A stretch of DNA of 64,000 nucleotides from Bacteroidales bacterium UBA5197 (GCA_002412885.1 DHVX01000090.1:255-64254); one strand, 5' to 3'; numbered from the stretch's first letter, positions 1 to 9,981 are shown. The notes: generated by a model from the sequence alone, not told the origin. Made by a program: numbers and translations.

Positions 1-410
1 GACTGTTTTATCAACACGGGTACCATCACCATTACATCTCCTTTGGGACCTGGTTATACTTACAGCATCGGTGGAGCTTACCAGTCTAACCCTGTTTTTA
101 CAGAGGTGTTACCTGATTCTTACAACGTCACTGTTATGAGTGAAGATGGCTGTATTTCACCGGCTACGATCGTGATTATCGATCCTGCTCTGGAATCGCC
201 GGAAGCTCCTCAGGTTGTTGCACTTCAGCCTGACTGTTTTATCAACACTGGTACCATCACCATTATATCTCCTTTGGGACCTGGTTATACTTACAGCATC
301 GGCGGAGCTTACCAGTCCAACCCTGTATTTACGCAGTTATTACCCAATTTATACAATGTCACTGTTATGAGTGAGGATGGATGTATCTCACCGGTTACGA
401 TCGTTTTGAT
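1..410 (+). repeat. 231-bp tandem repeat inside the adhesin gene
   Basis: Bases 1-231 and about 232-410 are near copies. Both begin with codons for DCFINTGTITI and run through SPLGPGYTYSIGGAYQSNP. Differences are mostly silent or conservative in the first 40 codons and increase afterwards. More copies probably lie upstream of the window. Confidence 0.9.
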
Positions 411-1464
411 AGATAACCAGCCATTAACACCAATAGCCGACGCTGGTCCTGACAGAACTATCTGCCAGAACACAAACACTCAGATTGGTTCAGAAGCGCT
501 TCCTGGAAATACCTATAGCTGGAGTTCTTATCCGATTGGTTTTATATCAAATCTGGCTAATCCAATGGTAAGTCCTATGGTAGAAACCATGTACATACTA
601 ACAGTAACCACAACTGTTGGTGGCTGTCAAAGTTCAGATTCAGTTACCGTTTTCATAGAAGAGTTCCCTTTGATTATCACTCAACCTTTTGATCAGACAG
701 TATGTGAAGGAGAATCAGTAAGTTTCATAGTAACAGCAATTGGTACTAACCTAACTTATCAATGGAGAAAAGGACTGGTGAATTTAACAAACGGGGGGAA
801 CATCTCAGGAGTAAACACTTCAGTACTGACAATCAATCAGGTAACGCTCTTTGACGCAGGAAACAATTATAATGTTGTAGTCACCGGAACCTGTTCGCCA
901 GATGCTATATCTGATAATGTAGCCCTGATTGTAACTCCAATACCTGTTGCAATTGCAAGTAGTAATTCTCCGGAATGTGAAGATATTCCATTGAAATTGT
1001 TTGCAGATACAGTTCAGGGCGCTACGTATTATTGGACTGGCCCAAATGGTTTTTACTCGACCGAGCAAAATCCGATAATTTATTCAGCAACATCATTTCA
1101 CTCTGGCAGTTATACATTAGTTGTCACAGTAAACGGATGCCCTTCACCTGCAGTGGAAATAATCGTTTTGGTAAACGACTGCTGTCTTAATATTCCACAA
1201 GGCTTCTCACCGAACGATGATGGCATAAACGACTTTTATGTTATCAGGGATATTGACTGTTATCCCAATAATTCAATTGTCATATATAACCGATGGGGCA
1301 ATAAAGTATTTGAAGCCAGTCCATACAAGAATAACTGGGATGGGAGAACAGATTTTGGGATTACAGTTGGCGGAGATAAATTGCCCGTTGGAACCTACTT
1401 CTATCTTCTGAATTTGGGCGATGGTTCAGATATTCATAAAGGCTATATTTTTCTTAACAAGTAA
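1..1464 (+). CDS. Large repeat adhesin, C-terminal part, with type B T9SS sorting domain (5' end outside window)
   Basis: The frame is open from base 1, so the start lies upstream; about 487 residues are visible. The first part holds two copies of a 77-residue Ig-like unit (bases 1-231 and from 232), then further Ig/PKD-like domains with paired cysteines. The last ~95 residues begin near GFSPNDDGIND and contain VIYNRWGNKVFE and GTYFYLLNLGDG, the hallmark of the gliding-motility-associated (type B, CHU_C) sorting domain. Proteins with this tail are exported by the T9SS and usually need a dedicated SprF-like partner, as SprB does; a SprF-like gene follows 41 bp downstream. Likely a cell-surface adhesin. 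The ligand cannot be read from the sequence. Confidence 0.85.
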   Translation, partial: DCFINTGTITITSPLGPGYTYSIGGAYQSNPVFTEVLPDSYNVTVMSEDGCISPATIVIIDPALESPEAPQVVALQPDCFINTGTITIISPLGPGYTYSIGGAYQSNPVFTQLLPNLYNVTVMSEDGCISPVTIVLIDNQPLTPIADAGPDRTICQNTNTQIGSEALPGNTYSWSSYPIGFISNLANPMVSPMVETMYILTVTTTVGGCQSSDSVTVFIEEFPLIITQPFDQTVCEGESVSFIVTAIGTNLTYQWRKGLVNLTNGGNISGVNTSVLTINQVTLFDAGNNYNVVVTGTCSPDAISDNVALIVTPIPVAIASSNSPECEDIPLKLFADTVQGATYYWTGPNGFYSTEQNPIIYSATSFHSGSYTLVVTVNGCPSPAVEIIVLVNDCCLNIPQGFSPNDDGINDFYVIRDIDCYPNNSIVIYNRWGNKVFEASPYKNNWDGRTDFGITVGGDKLPVGTYFYLLNLGDGSDIHKGYIFLNK

Positions 1465-1505
1465 TATAGCAAAACCAAGGAATAACCCAATTAATAAAAG
1501 ACAAG

Positions 1506-2447
1506 ATGAAAACCCTGAATAAAATTCTGTTCGTAATGATATTGACCTTTGTGGGCCTAGCAGTGCAAGCACAGCAGCTTCCAATGTTTACGCATTACAT
1601 GAATAATACCCTGGTGGTAAATCCGGCTTATGCAGGCAGCAGAGATGCGCTGACGGTAACGGCACTCCATCGTTCCCAATGGGTTAGCTTTCCTGGTGCG
1701 CCTACAACGCAAACATTGACTTTGCATTCACCAATAAGAAACGAACATATTGGTTTGGGATTGGCAGTATTTAATGATAAGATCGGGCCAACCAATAACA
1801 CATCAATTTTTGCTTATTATTCATTTATCATGAAACTATCTCAAAAATCGAAGTTAGCGCTTGGTTTAAGTGGAGGTGTTAATATGTTTCAAGCCAATTT
1901 AAGTATGCTTACCCTGGATGAAAAGCTTGACCCGGTTTTTATGAATAATATCAACAATCATGTGATGCCAAATTTTGGTTTTGGTGCATATTATTCAAGA
2001 GAACGTTTTTATGCAGGTATTTCTGTTCCTAATGTCCTGGAAAACAAATATGCCAATACAGATGAAACAAATGAAAACACCTTTAAAGGCAAAGAACAAA
2101 GACATTATTTCTTTATTGCAGGTGCAATGATCCGACTTACTGAATCACTGGATTTTAAACCAACCACACTTATTAAAGTAACGGAAGGTGCGCCTATTGA
2201 AGCCGATCTTACAGCATCCTTTGTGATCCTGAAGAAACTATTGGTAGGTGCTATGTACCGCACCGGAGATGCTTATGGAGGTTTAGTTGGATTGGACATT
2301 AATGAGCAATTACATATTGGTTATTCCTTCGACTACTCTTTTGGTTTAAGAACTTTTAAATATCATCAAGGCAGTCACGAAATATTACTGAGATATGACT
2401 TTATCTTTACCAATAAAAGACAAATTCATTCTCCAAGATATTTTTAA
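1506..2447 (+). CDS. PorP/SprF family T9SS outer-membrane protein
   Basis: 313 residues with a signal peptide ending near AVQAQQ. The family signature follows: MFTHYMNNTLVVNPAYAGSRDALTV near the N terminus, with later strands such as LHIGYSFDYSFGLRTFKYHQGSHEILLRYDF. This is the PorP/SprF barrel family, whose members help type B sorting-domain cargo reach or stay on the cell surface. The gene lies 41 bp after an adhesin with such a domain and 15 bp before an OmpA-type protein, an arrangement like sprB-sprF. A second family member at 53059 sits with the core motor genes, so this copy is probably the cargo-specific one. Confidence 0.88.
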   Translation: MKTLNKILFVMILTFVGLAVQAQQLPMFTHYMNNTLVVNPAYAGSRDALTVTALHRSQWVSFPGAPTTQTLTLHSPIRNEHIGLGLAVFNDKIGPTNNTSIFAYYSFIMKLSQKSKLALGLSGGVNMFQANLSMLTLDEKLDPVFMNNINNHVMPNFGFGAYYSRERFYAGISVPNVLENKYANTDETNENTFKGKEQRHYFFIAGAMIRLTESLDFKPTTLIKVTEGAPIEADLTASFVILKKLLVGAMYRTGDAYGGLVGLDINEQLHIGYSFDYSFGLRTFKYHQGSHEILLRYDFIFTNKRQIHSPRYF

Positions 2448-2462
2448 TTCTTAAAAAAAAGT

Positions 2463-4940
2463 ATGATGAAAAATTTACTAATTCCCATTGTCATAATTCT
2501 AGGGTTTAGCTTGAGCGCGATTGGGCAAAAGAAATCCAGCAATGAATTAAGGGGTGACAAATACTATTTCAACTACTCCTTTGATAAATCCATTGATTAT
2601 TACAATCGTGCCAATCAATTGACTACAGAAGGTCAGCGTAAGTTGGCAGTAAGTTACAGTAACATTGATAAAAATCTTCAATCTGAGGAGGCTTATTTAA
2701 AATTAATAAGCACTGGAAAAGACCTTTTGCCTGAGGATTATTATAATTATTCAATGATTCTTAAGTCAAATGGTAAATATACCGAGGCACAAAAATGGAT
2801 GGATAAATTTAGTGAATTAGCGCCTAACGATTTACGCGCTAAAGATTATATTTCCCATAAAGCATTATTGCCAGAATTAAAAAAGGATAACGGGAAGTTT
2901 AAAATAGTACATCTGGACATCAACAGTGAAGCGCTGGACTTTGGAACCAGTTTCTATAAAGATCAGATCGTATTTGCTTCAAACCGAACAGCATCAAAAA
3001 TGATAGTTCGGAAATACAACTGGACAGGAGCACCCTTTTGGGACATATATGTTGCTGACGTGGAGGGAAGCCAATTAAAAAGCCCGGTTGTTTTTGATAA
3101 AAGCATGAATGGTAAGCTACATGATGGCCCGGTAAGTTTTAACAGTGATGGCACTCAGATTGCATACACCAAGAACAATTATGATCATAAGAGAAAAGAT
3201 GAGGTTATTGAACTCCAAATTTGGTTAAGCAGCTTCAAAGATGATAAATGGACTGATCCGGTACCCTTTATCCTCAATAATGTTAAATACTCAGTTGGAC
3301 AGCCATTTCTGACATCAGATGGAAGGACGATGTACTTTGTAAGTGATATGCCAGGTGGCTTTGGCGGCACGGATATTTACAGAATTTCCAGAGACGCATC
3401 AGGAGTATGGGGAAAAGCAGAAAATCTGGGCAACCTGATCAATACAGAGGGAGATGAAATGTTTCCATTCTTTGAACAGAAAAGCAATAACTTTTTCTTT
3501 AGCTCAAATGGTCGTTTTGGCCTTGGAGGTTTAGATATGTTTACCTGCGTTCTTACGGGAACAGGATTTGGGCCCGTCTCCAATTTGGGGAGCCCGATAA
3601 ATACTCAATACGATGATTTTGCTATGATTGTAAATGACAAAATGAGCAAAGGTTATTTCTCTTCTTCAAGGCCCGGTGGCAGCGGAGGTGATGATATTTA
3701 CGCATTTGATGTATTAATACCTTTTGTAATTGAAGAAGTTGACTTTATCGTTAAAAAGCCAACTGATATTCCAGCAAAAATCGGGATAAGAGAATATTTT
3801 CCGCTTCGGAATTATATTTTCTTTAAAGCAGGAACAACAGAAATTCCAGCCCGTTATGTGTTGCTCAAACAGGATCAGGTCAAGGACTTTAAAGAAGACC
3901 AGCTTGAAAGCATCGCTTCTTTGAATGTCAGTGGTCGTTCAGCACGCCAAATGACAGTTTATTACAACATTTTGAATATTCTGGGTGACCGTATGGGAAA
4001 AGCCCCATCGTCATCAATCAAACTGGTCGGATCATCAGCCAATGGACCAGAACAAGCGCGCTTAATGGCTGAATCATGTAAAAATTATCTCGTGAACATA
4101 TTCGGAATTGACCCATCGAGAATTCTTATTGAAGGGCGTGATAAACCAAAAATTCCTTCAGAAAAAGTGGGCGGCAAACTTGAACTTGAGTTACTTCGTG
4201 AAGAAGACGAAAGGGTATCAGTCGAAAGTGCATCACCAGAAATATTGATGCAATTTTACAGCGGTAATGAGAGTATGCCTTTCGAACCTGTTGAAATAGT
4301 TAATGCTCAGGAAAGTTCACCTTATGGTTTAGTTTCTTTCATTGTAGCTGGTGCAGAAAAAACACTCAGGTCGTGGTCTTTGAAGCTCGAAAGTGAAAAT
4401 GGTGAAGCACAACATTTTGGTCCATTTACTCAAGACACGATTGAAATAGGTCAAAAAAGTATTTTGGGAAATAATCTCAAGAACGATTATAAGGTGATCA
4501 TGACAGGTCAAACCAATTCAGGTGCGGTCATTGTCAAAGAGACAAACCTGCAACTTGAGCTTATACCTCCAATTACAGGTCCTGAAGTAACGAGATTCAG
4601 CATCCTTTTTGAATTTGATGACTCACGATCAATTTCTATCTACGAAAAATATCTGACAGATATTGTAGTACCAAAGGTTACCTCAGGTGGAACATTAATT
4701 ATCCGCGGTTTTACTGATAATATCGGAGAAGTAGAGCACAACAGAAAATTGTCCATATCGAGGGCTAATGATGTGAAAGTCATTCTTGAAAAGGGCTTGT
4801 CAAAAGCCGGAATAAAAGATGTCAAATTCGATGTGCAAGGATTCGGTGAAGACCTTGATTACTCTCCTTTTGAAAACCAATTGCCTGAAAGGCACTTTTA
4901 TAACCGAACAGTGATTATTGATGTTATTCCACCACAATAA
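2463..4940 (+). CDS. TPR-PD40-OmpA outer-membrane protein with two OmpA-like regions
   Basis: 825 residues, signal peptide ending near SAIGQ. TPR-like helices occupy about residues 25-130. WD40-like PD40 repeats follow at about 150-420 (FASNRT, IAYTKNNYD, YFVSDMPGGFGGTDIY, GYFSSSRPGGSGGDDIYAF). A first OmpA-like region lies at about 450-580 (PLRNYIFFKAGTTEIPARY, SARQMTVYYNILNILG), and a C-terminal OmpA domain at about 700-825 (FEFDDSRS, GFTDNIGEVEHNRKLSISRA, NRTVIIDV). OmpA domains bind peptidoglycan, and the architecture resembles PorE-type T9SS components. It follows the SprF-like gene by 15 bp, so the three genes form one operon. Its exact role is inferred from this context. Confidence 0.8.
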   Translation: MMKNLLIPIVIILGFSLSAIGQKKSSNELRGDKYYFNYSFDKSIDYYNRANQLTTEGQRKLAVSYSNIDKNLQSEEAYLKLISTGKDLLPEDYYNYSMILKSNGKYTEAQKWMDKFSELAPNDLRAKDYISHKALLPELKKDNGKFKIVHLDINSEALDFGTSFYKDQIVFASNRTASKMIVRKYNWTGAPFWDIYVADVEGSQLKSPVVFDKSMNGKLHDGPVSFNSDGTQIAYTKNNYDHKRKDEVIELQIWLSSFKDDKWTDPVPFILNNVKYSVGQPFLTSDGRTMYFVSDMPGGFGGTDIYRISRDASGVWGKAENLGNLINTEGDEMFPFFEQKSNNFFFSSNGRFGLGGLDMFTCVLTGTGFGPVSNLGSPINTQYDDFAMIVNDKMSKGYFSSSRPGGSGGDDIYAFDVLIPFVIEEVDFIVKKPTDIPAKIGIREYFPLRNYIFFKAGTTEIPARYVLLKQDQVKDFKEDQLESIASLNVSGRSARQMTVYYNILNILGDRMGKAPSSSIKLVGSSANGPEQARLMAESCKNYLVNIFGIDPSRILIEGRDKPKIPSEKVGGKLELELLREEDERVSVESASPEILMQFYSGNESMPFEPVEIVNAQESSPYGLVSFIVAGAEKTLRSWSLKLESENGEAQHFGPFTQDTIEIGQKSILGNNLKNDYKVIMTGQTNSGAVIVKETNLQLELIPPITGPEVTRFSILFEFDDSRSISIYEKYLTDIVVPKVTSGGTLIIRGFTDNIGEVEHNRKLSISRANDVKVILEKGLSKAGIKDVKFDVQGFGEDLDYSPFENQLPERHFYNRTVIIDVIPPQ

Positions 4941-5512
4941 TGTTATGATCTCAATCCGATAAATTTGCGGACTGATCCGCTTCGGGCAGGTAAGAGGTCT
5001 TAATAAAATGAAGTAGAATTGGAAATACGATCCGCCCGAGGCGGATCGTATTTTTTTTATCCCGAATCTTTGGGATTTCATCCCTTTTGGGGAACTTAAC
5101 GGTCGAGTTTAGCAGCAGTAAGGGATTGGGGGCTTAGTCACTGACAAAATACACCGAGGATTATGCGGGGCAGAAAGCCTGAATTACCACTGAAACCCTT
5201 ATTGCTGCTACACTTTATTACCGCCTGGAGTTCTGTCTTCCAGTCTTGTAAACCATTGTTAATATTCAGTTTATTCGCGGTCATTATATTATTTTTAAGG
5301 TGCTCACGATTTCCTCTTCGCTTCGATTCCGTGTCATTGTCATTTACTATTTTTATTTTTTAAAAACGGCGGCAAATTTTTTAAAACAATGTCTTCCCGT
5401 GCGTTGGCTTTGCAAGCTCTTTGACAAGGTATTGGTGTCAGTGCTGGCTAGTGCGGCTTTGGTCCCGATAAAATCGGGTTGCTTGCATATAGTGGTGAAA
5501 GGTTAGTTTATT
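4941..5512. other. Gene-free stretch between convergent operons
   Basis: I see no credible gene. It holds a strong hairpin terminator (5022-5058), a smaller hairpin at about 5058-5075, and a 6-bp palindrome CCCGAT-AAA-ATCGGG at 5464-5478. Short open frames here have no start signals or recognisable composition. Confidence 0.6.
5022..5058 (+). terminator. Rho-independent terminator after the adhesin operon
   Basis: A 14-bp perfect stem (5023-5036 with 5040-5053) has a 3-nt loop and a run of eight T from 5051. The A-rich start of the stem may let it work for the opposite strand as well, serving both convergent operons. Confidence 0.85.
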
Positions 5513-6892
5513 CTAAAAACTATATTTCAACTTAAACATTAACATATTGTAGTCTTTCAGATTAGCAAACAGATTGTCCCCCTTCCCGTCAAAAATTACT
5601 GCTGATAAGGTTATTTCAGCATTATCTGTGGCTTTGTATGCAATCTCAGGCATGTAAACAAGGGCATAATTGTCTTGAATATTATCCCAATCGGTAACAA
5701 TAAAACCGCCACCAATGGGTGCAATTTTCAGTTTATTGTTTAAAATCGTTTTTTCGTATCGTAAAAAGAAATAATCATTCATGTTGTCATTACCTCTTTC
5801 GTGAATAAAACCATGCAAATATTGCAGATTAACATAAGAGCCATCAGAAAAATTGTAATCAGCCCCTATCACAAATTTGACGTATGGCTTATTTTTTTCC
5901 AATAAAAGTGAATCTTGTGTAACCGGAACAGGCGACATTGGATAGAATGCCGATAAATCATTGGTCATTACGATATTCTTTTCAGGAATAAAAGCAGCAG
6001 CTTCTGCCCAAACGCCAATACCTGCAATACTTGTAGCTATATCAGTACCAATAATATGGGTACGGATAAAAGATAGTTGCGAATGTATGCTTGTGCCTCC
6101 GGTTAAATCAACAGGTTTAAGAATGTTTTTGGCACTATACGGCAATCCATCATACCCCCAAACATAACTTAAAGAGAAATCGGCACCTTTGGCAAATCCT
6201 TTGAATTTCAAACCTGCGGTGGAGCTTTCGCCCAAATTATATTTTGGCATCATTAAAGTATCAGAAAAACTTTTTAGTACCATACCATTCGGCATTTCCA
6301 TTGCAGGATTCAGCGCATTTGCAAAAATACCTACAGGCATATTTGCCGGTTGGAAAAATGGGATAAAAACTCCCTGCAAAGAAAATTCGTTATTAATATA
6401 GTAACTCATATTAATAGCATCGGAGCCCCTGCGACGGCCAAAATCAAGAATGTCCTCCAAATCCAAAGGATTAAGATTGTCGGTAGGATTGAGTTTATCG
6501 GCTGTACCCCAAACAATACGCTGACGTCCAATGCTTAGGTCTAAGTTCTTGGTAAGAAAACCATTTAGTTGGACGTAGGCTTCTCTGATATCAAGGTTAT
6601 AGGGGTCAACAATGCCCTTGTTGTACAAATCGTGCGATGATGCAATTGTGGGTAAACCGATATTGCGCAACCATATTTCACTATAAAACTTAGAATTGTC
6701 GGCTATTCGTTTATCAAGTTTTAAGGTCAGGCGATTTTCGTTCCATGCCCAATCATTGTCGTTTTTAAGCAGAAGACGTTGGTCGGTTAACAGATGCCCT
6801 GATAGTTTTAAGTTGTTGTCTTCTTGCGCATTGATTGTACCCGAAATTGCAACAATCAAAATCAGCGTTAAAATGCAATTTTTAGTTTTCAT
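5513..6892 (-). CDS. DUF1302-like outer-membrane porin-type protein
   Basis: 459 residues from the ATG at 6892. An AGGAGG ribosome-binding site lies 8 nt before this ATG, which rules out the upstream TTG. Signal peptide MKTKNCILTLILIVAISGTINAQ. The rest looks like a beta barrel, with motifs LSIGRQRIVWGTADKLNPTDNLNP and a terminal aromatic F (MLMFKLKYSF). These are typical of DUF1302-type proteins, which usually occur with an MMPL/RND pump and a LolA/LolB-like periplasmic protein. Both partners sit directly upstream in this operon. I infer an outer-membrane endpoint for a lipid or hydrophobic compound exported by the pump. Substrate unknown. Confidence 0.72.
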   Translation of the reverse strand: MKTKNCILTLILIVAISGTINAQEDNNLKLSGHLLTDQRLLLKNDNDWAWNENRLTLKLDKRIADNSKFYSEIWLRNIGLPTIASSHDLYNKGIVDPYNLDIREAYVQLNGFLTKNLDLSIGRQRIVWGTADKLNPTDNLNPLDLEDILDFGRRRGSDAINMSYYINNEFSLQGVFIPFFQPANMPVGIFANALNPAMEMPNGMVLKSFSDTLMMPKYNLGESSTAGLKFKGFAKGADFSLSYVWGYDGLPYSAKNILKPVDLTGGTSIHSQLSFIRTHIIGTDIATSIAGIGVWAEAAAFIPEKNIVMTNDLSAFYPMSPVPVTQDSLLLEKNKPYVKFVIGADYNFSDGSYVNLQYLHGFIHERGNDNMNDYFFLRYEKTILNNKLKIAPIGGGFIVTDWDNIQDNYALVYMPEIAYKATDNAEITLSAVIFDGKGDNLFANLKDYNMLMFKLKYSF

Positions 6893-6912
6893 AAAATTAC
6901 CTCCTGTCAATC

Positions 6913-7653
6913 TTATTGTTTCAATTTTCTTACTGTAAAATCATCATCGGTTAATCCGGAGTCATATTTTACATCCGACATCTGCATTTTAGTTTTATGA
7001 TTCTTTTTCAGGTCGGTCATTTCAACTTCTTCTGCGTTCCAGTATTTGCCTATTTTTTTAAAAGTGTATTTTGCTTCTTTCACTTTATTTCCTGCTTTAT
7101 CAAAATACTGCATCACTTCAGGATAATAGTTTTCTTTGTTTATGTTTACTATAACCTTAGAGTAATCAGAACTTGCGTTAGGTTTAAGCTCAAGTATAAA
7201 TGCATTTGCTTCAGTTTTTACAAACTTCGGGGTGTACTTTACCGAGAATAAAACAGATTCCATATCATCATACGAAAAATCCGTGCCTGCAAAATTTTGG
7301 TTTTTAGCACTGGTCGCTATTCTTCTTTCTTTTCCAAATGCAGGTAAGTACAGGTACATCAAATCGTTAGGGAGTGACAGAACAGCTATGCCGGCTTGCG
7401 ATGCGGGCGATGTAAACCTGAACATACGTTTATCAGTGCCTTTTTGCTGCATCGTTGCTTCCCTGCTTTCTTGTTTCCCGTTTTTGTCAATCAGAATGAT
7501 TTTGTTTTTTCCTGTCATATCTTTTGACGAGTACATTACATCGTCCATTTTTTTCAAAATGCTTGTTGCATCTTGTGCATTTGCAGAAAAAACGTTTCCT
7601 GCTCCAATTAATAAGGCTAAAGCCAATGTTTTAAAAGTTGTTTTCATTGCCAT
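6913..7653 (-). CDS. Outer membrane lipoprotein-sorting (LolA-like) periplasmic protein
   Basis: 246 residues; signal peptide ends near SANAQ. Segments such as TGKNKIILIDKNGKQESREATMQQKGTDKRMFRF, MYLYLPAFGKERRI and NFAGTDFSYDDME match the LolA-like family (PF17131) that accompanies MMPL transporters. A fold of this kind binds acyl chains in the periplasm. It lies 12 bp after the MMPL gene and 20 bp before the DUF1302-like gene, so the three are co-transcribed. The start could be 7653 (MAMK) or 7647 (MK); neither has a clear ribosome-binding site. Confidence 0.8.
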   Translation of the reverse strand: MAMKTTFKTLALALLIGAGNVFSANAQDATSILKKMDDVMYSSKDMTGKNKIILIDKNGKQESREATMQQKGTDKRMFRFTSPASQAGIAVLSLPNDLMYLYLPAFGKERRIATSAKNQNFAGTDFSYDDMESVLFSVKYTPKFVKTEANAFILELKPNASSDYSKVIVNINKENYYPEVMQYFDKAGNKVKEAKYTFKKIGKYWNAEEVEMTDLKKNHKTKMQMSDVKYDSGLTDDDFTVRKLKQ

Positions 7654-7665
7654 GAATTTTAAAGG

Positions 7666-9930
7666 TTAATGATTCTTTGCTGTTATTTTACGTTTCCTGT
7701 TTACCAATATCAGAATGGCCGGTAGTAAGGTAAGGGCGCCAAACCCAGAACCAAACATGCTAATGGCAACCAGTAAGCCGAAATTTTGCAAAGGGACTAA
7801 TTGAGAAAAAAGAAGTATTAAAAAACCTGCCGAAACCGATACTACATTAATAACAACCGACTTCCCGCTCCTTAAGATTACTTGTTCAATTGATTTTTCT
7901 GCATCTCCGTTTTCTTTGAGGTAATAATTAAAACCTGTGATTACATGAATTGAATAATCAATACCAATCCCCAATGCAATACTGGCTACCAAAACGGTGG
8001 CTATGTCAAGCGAAATGCCTGTTATTCCCATAAATCCGAATAGTATAATAATTGTTGCAATCACCGGAATAGCAGCAATAATTCCTTTTGATGCTGACCT
8101 TAGAATCAGCCCCACAATTAATACAACCATTATAATAGCTATTAATAAGCTACTGTACTGACTATTTATCAGACTATTGCTCAATTTAACATACACCGAT
8201 GGCATTCCGGTTAGCTCTATGTGGTAATTTTCGTTTTGATTTTCAATAATAAAGCCATTCATTTTATCAGCAAATGCTTCCATATCTTTATTGTCGGCAG
8301 AAGCAAATTTCGATTGAATAATTCCTTTGGTAAGGTCATCATTCGCTAGTTGAGGCATCATATCCTGCCCATCGAGCAAGAACCATAACTGCTCAATTTT
8401 GGCTTTGTCATCGGGTATTTTTTTTCCTTCGCCCATAGCATCGTTCATTTCTTCAATCAGACCGGCTACCGATTGTGTGATAGTAATATTGGGGTCTTCT
8501 TTCATAAAATGTTCTGTCTTAATCATCATTTGCAGAACTTCGGGACTTTGCATATCGCCTTTAAACGCAACGAATACAGGCAAGGAACCACCAAATTTCT
8601 TTTGCATCACATCTTCTGCTACCCTGGTAGGATTATCTTTTTTAAAATAATCTGTCAGATTTACACTTGTTTTTATTTGAAATATTCCAATGATGCATAA
8701 CAATAGAAATATTGTCCATACTGAAATTGTATATTTTGGATGTTTAAACAGTGTTTTAGCCAAAGGCATTAGTATCTTTTGGGTCAGGAATGCATTTTTT
8801 TCTTCTTTGTCGGTGGTTTCTTTCTTATTGTACATTGACAATGCAGATATTAAAGCCGGAACAAAGAACAAGGACAACAGCAGTGCGATGAGTGTACCAA
8901 CTGCCGTAAATATTCCAAAATCCCTGATCATTGTCAGGTATGAGCCAAAAACGAATGAAATAAATCCAATTGCAGTAGTCAGGGCTGCCAGAATTATGGG
9001 AATGGTAATATATGTTAACGCATTGATAAGTGCTTGTTTCCTGTCCTGAAGTACAATATGATTAATACTGTTCAGTACGTGAATTGTATATGCACTTCCA
9101 ACAGCCAGCAGTATAACTGGTATAATGTTAGAAATAATGGTAAGGTCGTAACCCGCAAATGACATTATTCCCAAAGTCCAGACAACCGATAATGCTGCTG
9201 TTAACAATGGCAGAAATGCGCCCCGAAATGATTTAAAACTGGCTAAAAGAATAAGCATTATCACAATAAAAACTATTGGTACAAGCCAAACCATATCCGA
9301 AATAATTAAATCGTTAAAATCGTTCATCATCATTGGAAGCCCGCCAAAATATAGCGTTCCAGGCAGGTTCATCTTTACTATCTTGTCCTTAATCTCTTTT
9401 GCAATGGCTTGATTATCTCCATCAGGGAGAAGCGTGAAAAGAATAGCCGTAGAAGTAGCGTCTTCAGAAACAATACTTCCTTTGTACATCTCTTTTGAGA
9501 AAATATATTTTTTAAGACTGTCTAAAACCATTTGATTATCGGGCAAATTGTTTTCATCTATCAATTTCCCTATTTCAATCCCATCTTCAGAGCTTTTAAC
9601 ATCGAGAATATTGGTAAGACTTGTTACAGTGGAAACACCTTGCGTGTATCGAATACTGTCAGTAATCTGTTTGATATGAATTATAACTTCGGGCTTAAAA
9701 ACATCTTTAGTTTCCAACACAATCAGCCCCATATCATTTCCGCCGAATTCTGTTCCTATATCCTTATATAGTTTTGCAACAGGTTCATCATCAGGTAATG
9801 AACTGATGATGTCAGCGTTTATTCGTAAATTACTAATTTGAAAACCTAAAAAAATGGTTAAGGATAAAACAATTATGATTATTAACCATTTAAATTTTAC
9901 AATGTTTTCTGCTATTCTGTTCATCTTCAT
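7666..9930 (-). CDS. MMPL/RND family transporter
   Basis: 754 residues, close to the normal length for a two-repeat MMPL protein. The layout is one N-terminal helix (WLIIIIVLSLTIFLGFQ), a large periplasmic loop, about five helices, then a second loop and a second helix set. The conserved helix motifs are AVGSAYTIHVLNS in the first half and GIGIDYSIHVITGFNYYL in the second, where the acidic residue takes part in proton relay. Such proteins export lipids and hydrophobic compounds. The gene is preceded by a TetR regulator and followed by LolA-like and DUF1302-like genes, suggesting a complete inner-to-outer-membrane route. Confidence 0.88.
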   Translation of the reverse strand: MKMNRIAENIVKFKWLIIIIVLSLTIFLGFQISNLRINADIISSLPDDEPVAKLYKDIGTEFGGNDMGLIVLETKDVFKPEVIIHIKQITDSIRYTQGVSTVTSLTNILDVKSSEDGIEIGKLIDENNLPDNQMVLDSLKKYIFSKEMYKGSIVSEDATSTAILFTLLPDGDNQAIAKEIKDKIVKMNLPGTLYFGGLPMMMNDFNDLIISDMVWLVPIVFIVIMLILLASFKSFRGAFLPLLTAALSVVWTLGIMSFAGYDLTIISNIIPVILLAVGSAYTIHVLNSINHIVLQDRKQALINALTYITIPIILAALTTAIGFISFVFGSYLTMIRDFGIFTAVGTLIALLLSLFFVPALISALSMYNKKETTDKEEKNAFLTQKILMPLAKTLFKHPKYTISVWTIFLLLCIIGIFQIKTSVNLTDYFKKDNPTRVAEDVMQKKFGGSLPVFVAFKGDMQSPEVLQMMIKTEHFMKEDPNITITQSVAGLIEEMNDAMGEGKKIPDDKAKIEQLWFLLDGQDMMPQLANDDLTKGIIQSKFASADNKDMEAFADKMNGFIIENQNENYHIELTGMPSVYVKLSNSLINSQYSSLLIAIIMVVLIVGLILRSASKGIIAAIPVIATIIILFGFMGITGISLDIATVLVASIALGIGIDYSIHVITGFNYYLKENGDAEKSIEQVILRSGKSVVINVVSVSAGFLILLFSQLVPLQNFGLLVAISMFGSGFGALTLLPAILILVNRKRKITAKNH

Positions 9931-9981
9931 TCATTTTAAAATGTACTAAAATCGTTTTTTAGTCAGTTCTGGTGAAAAAAA

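Noticed and set aside
5163..5506. Two overlapping open frames in the gap after the first operon
   Set aside because: No start signals, low-complexity protein composition and no family resemblance; the DNA is better read as intergenic with hairpins.
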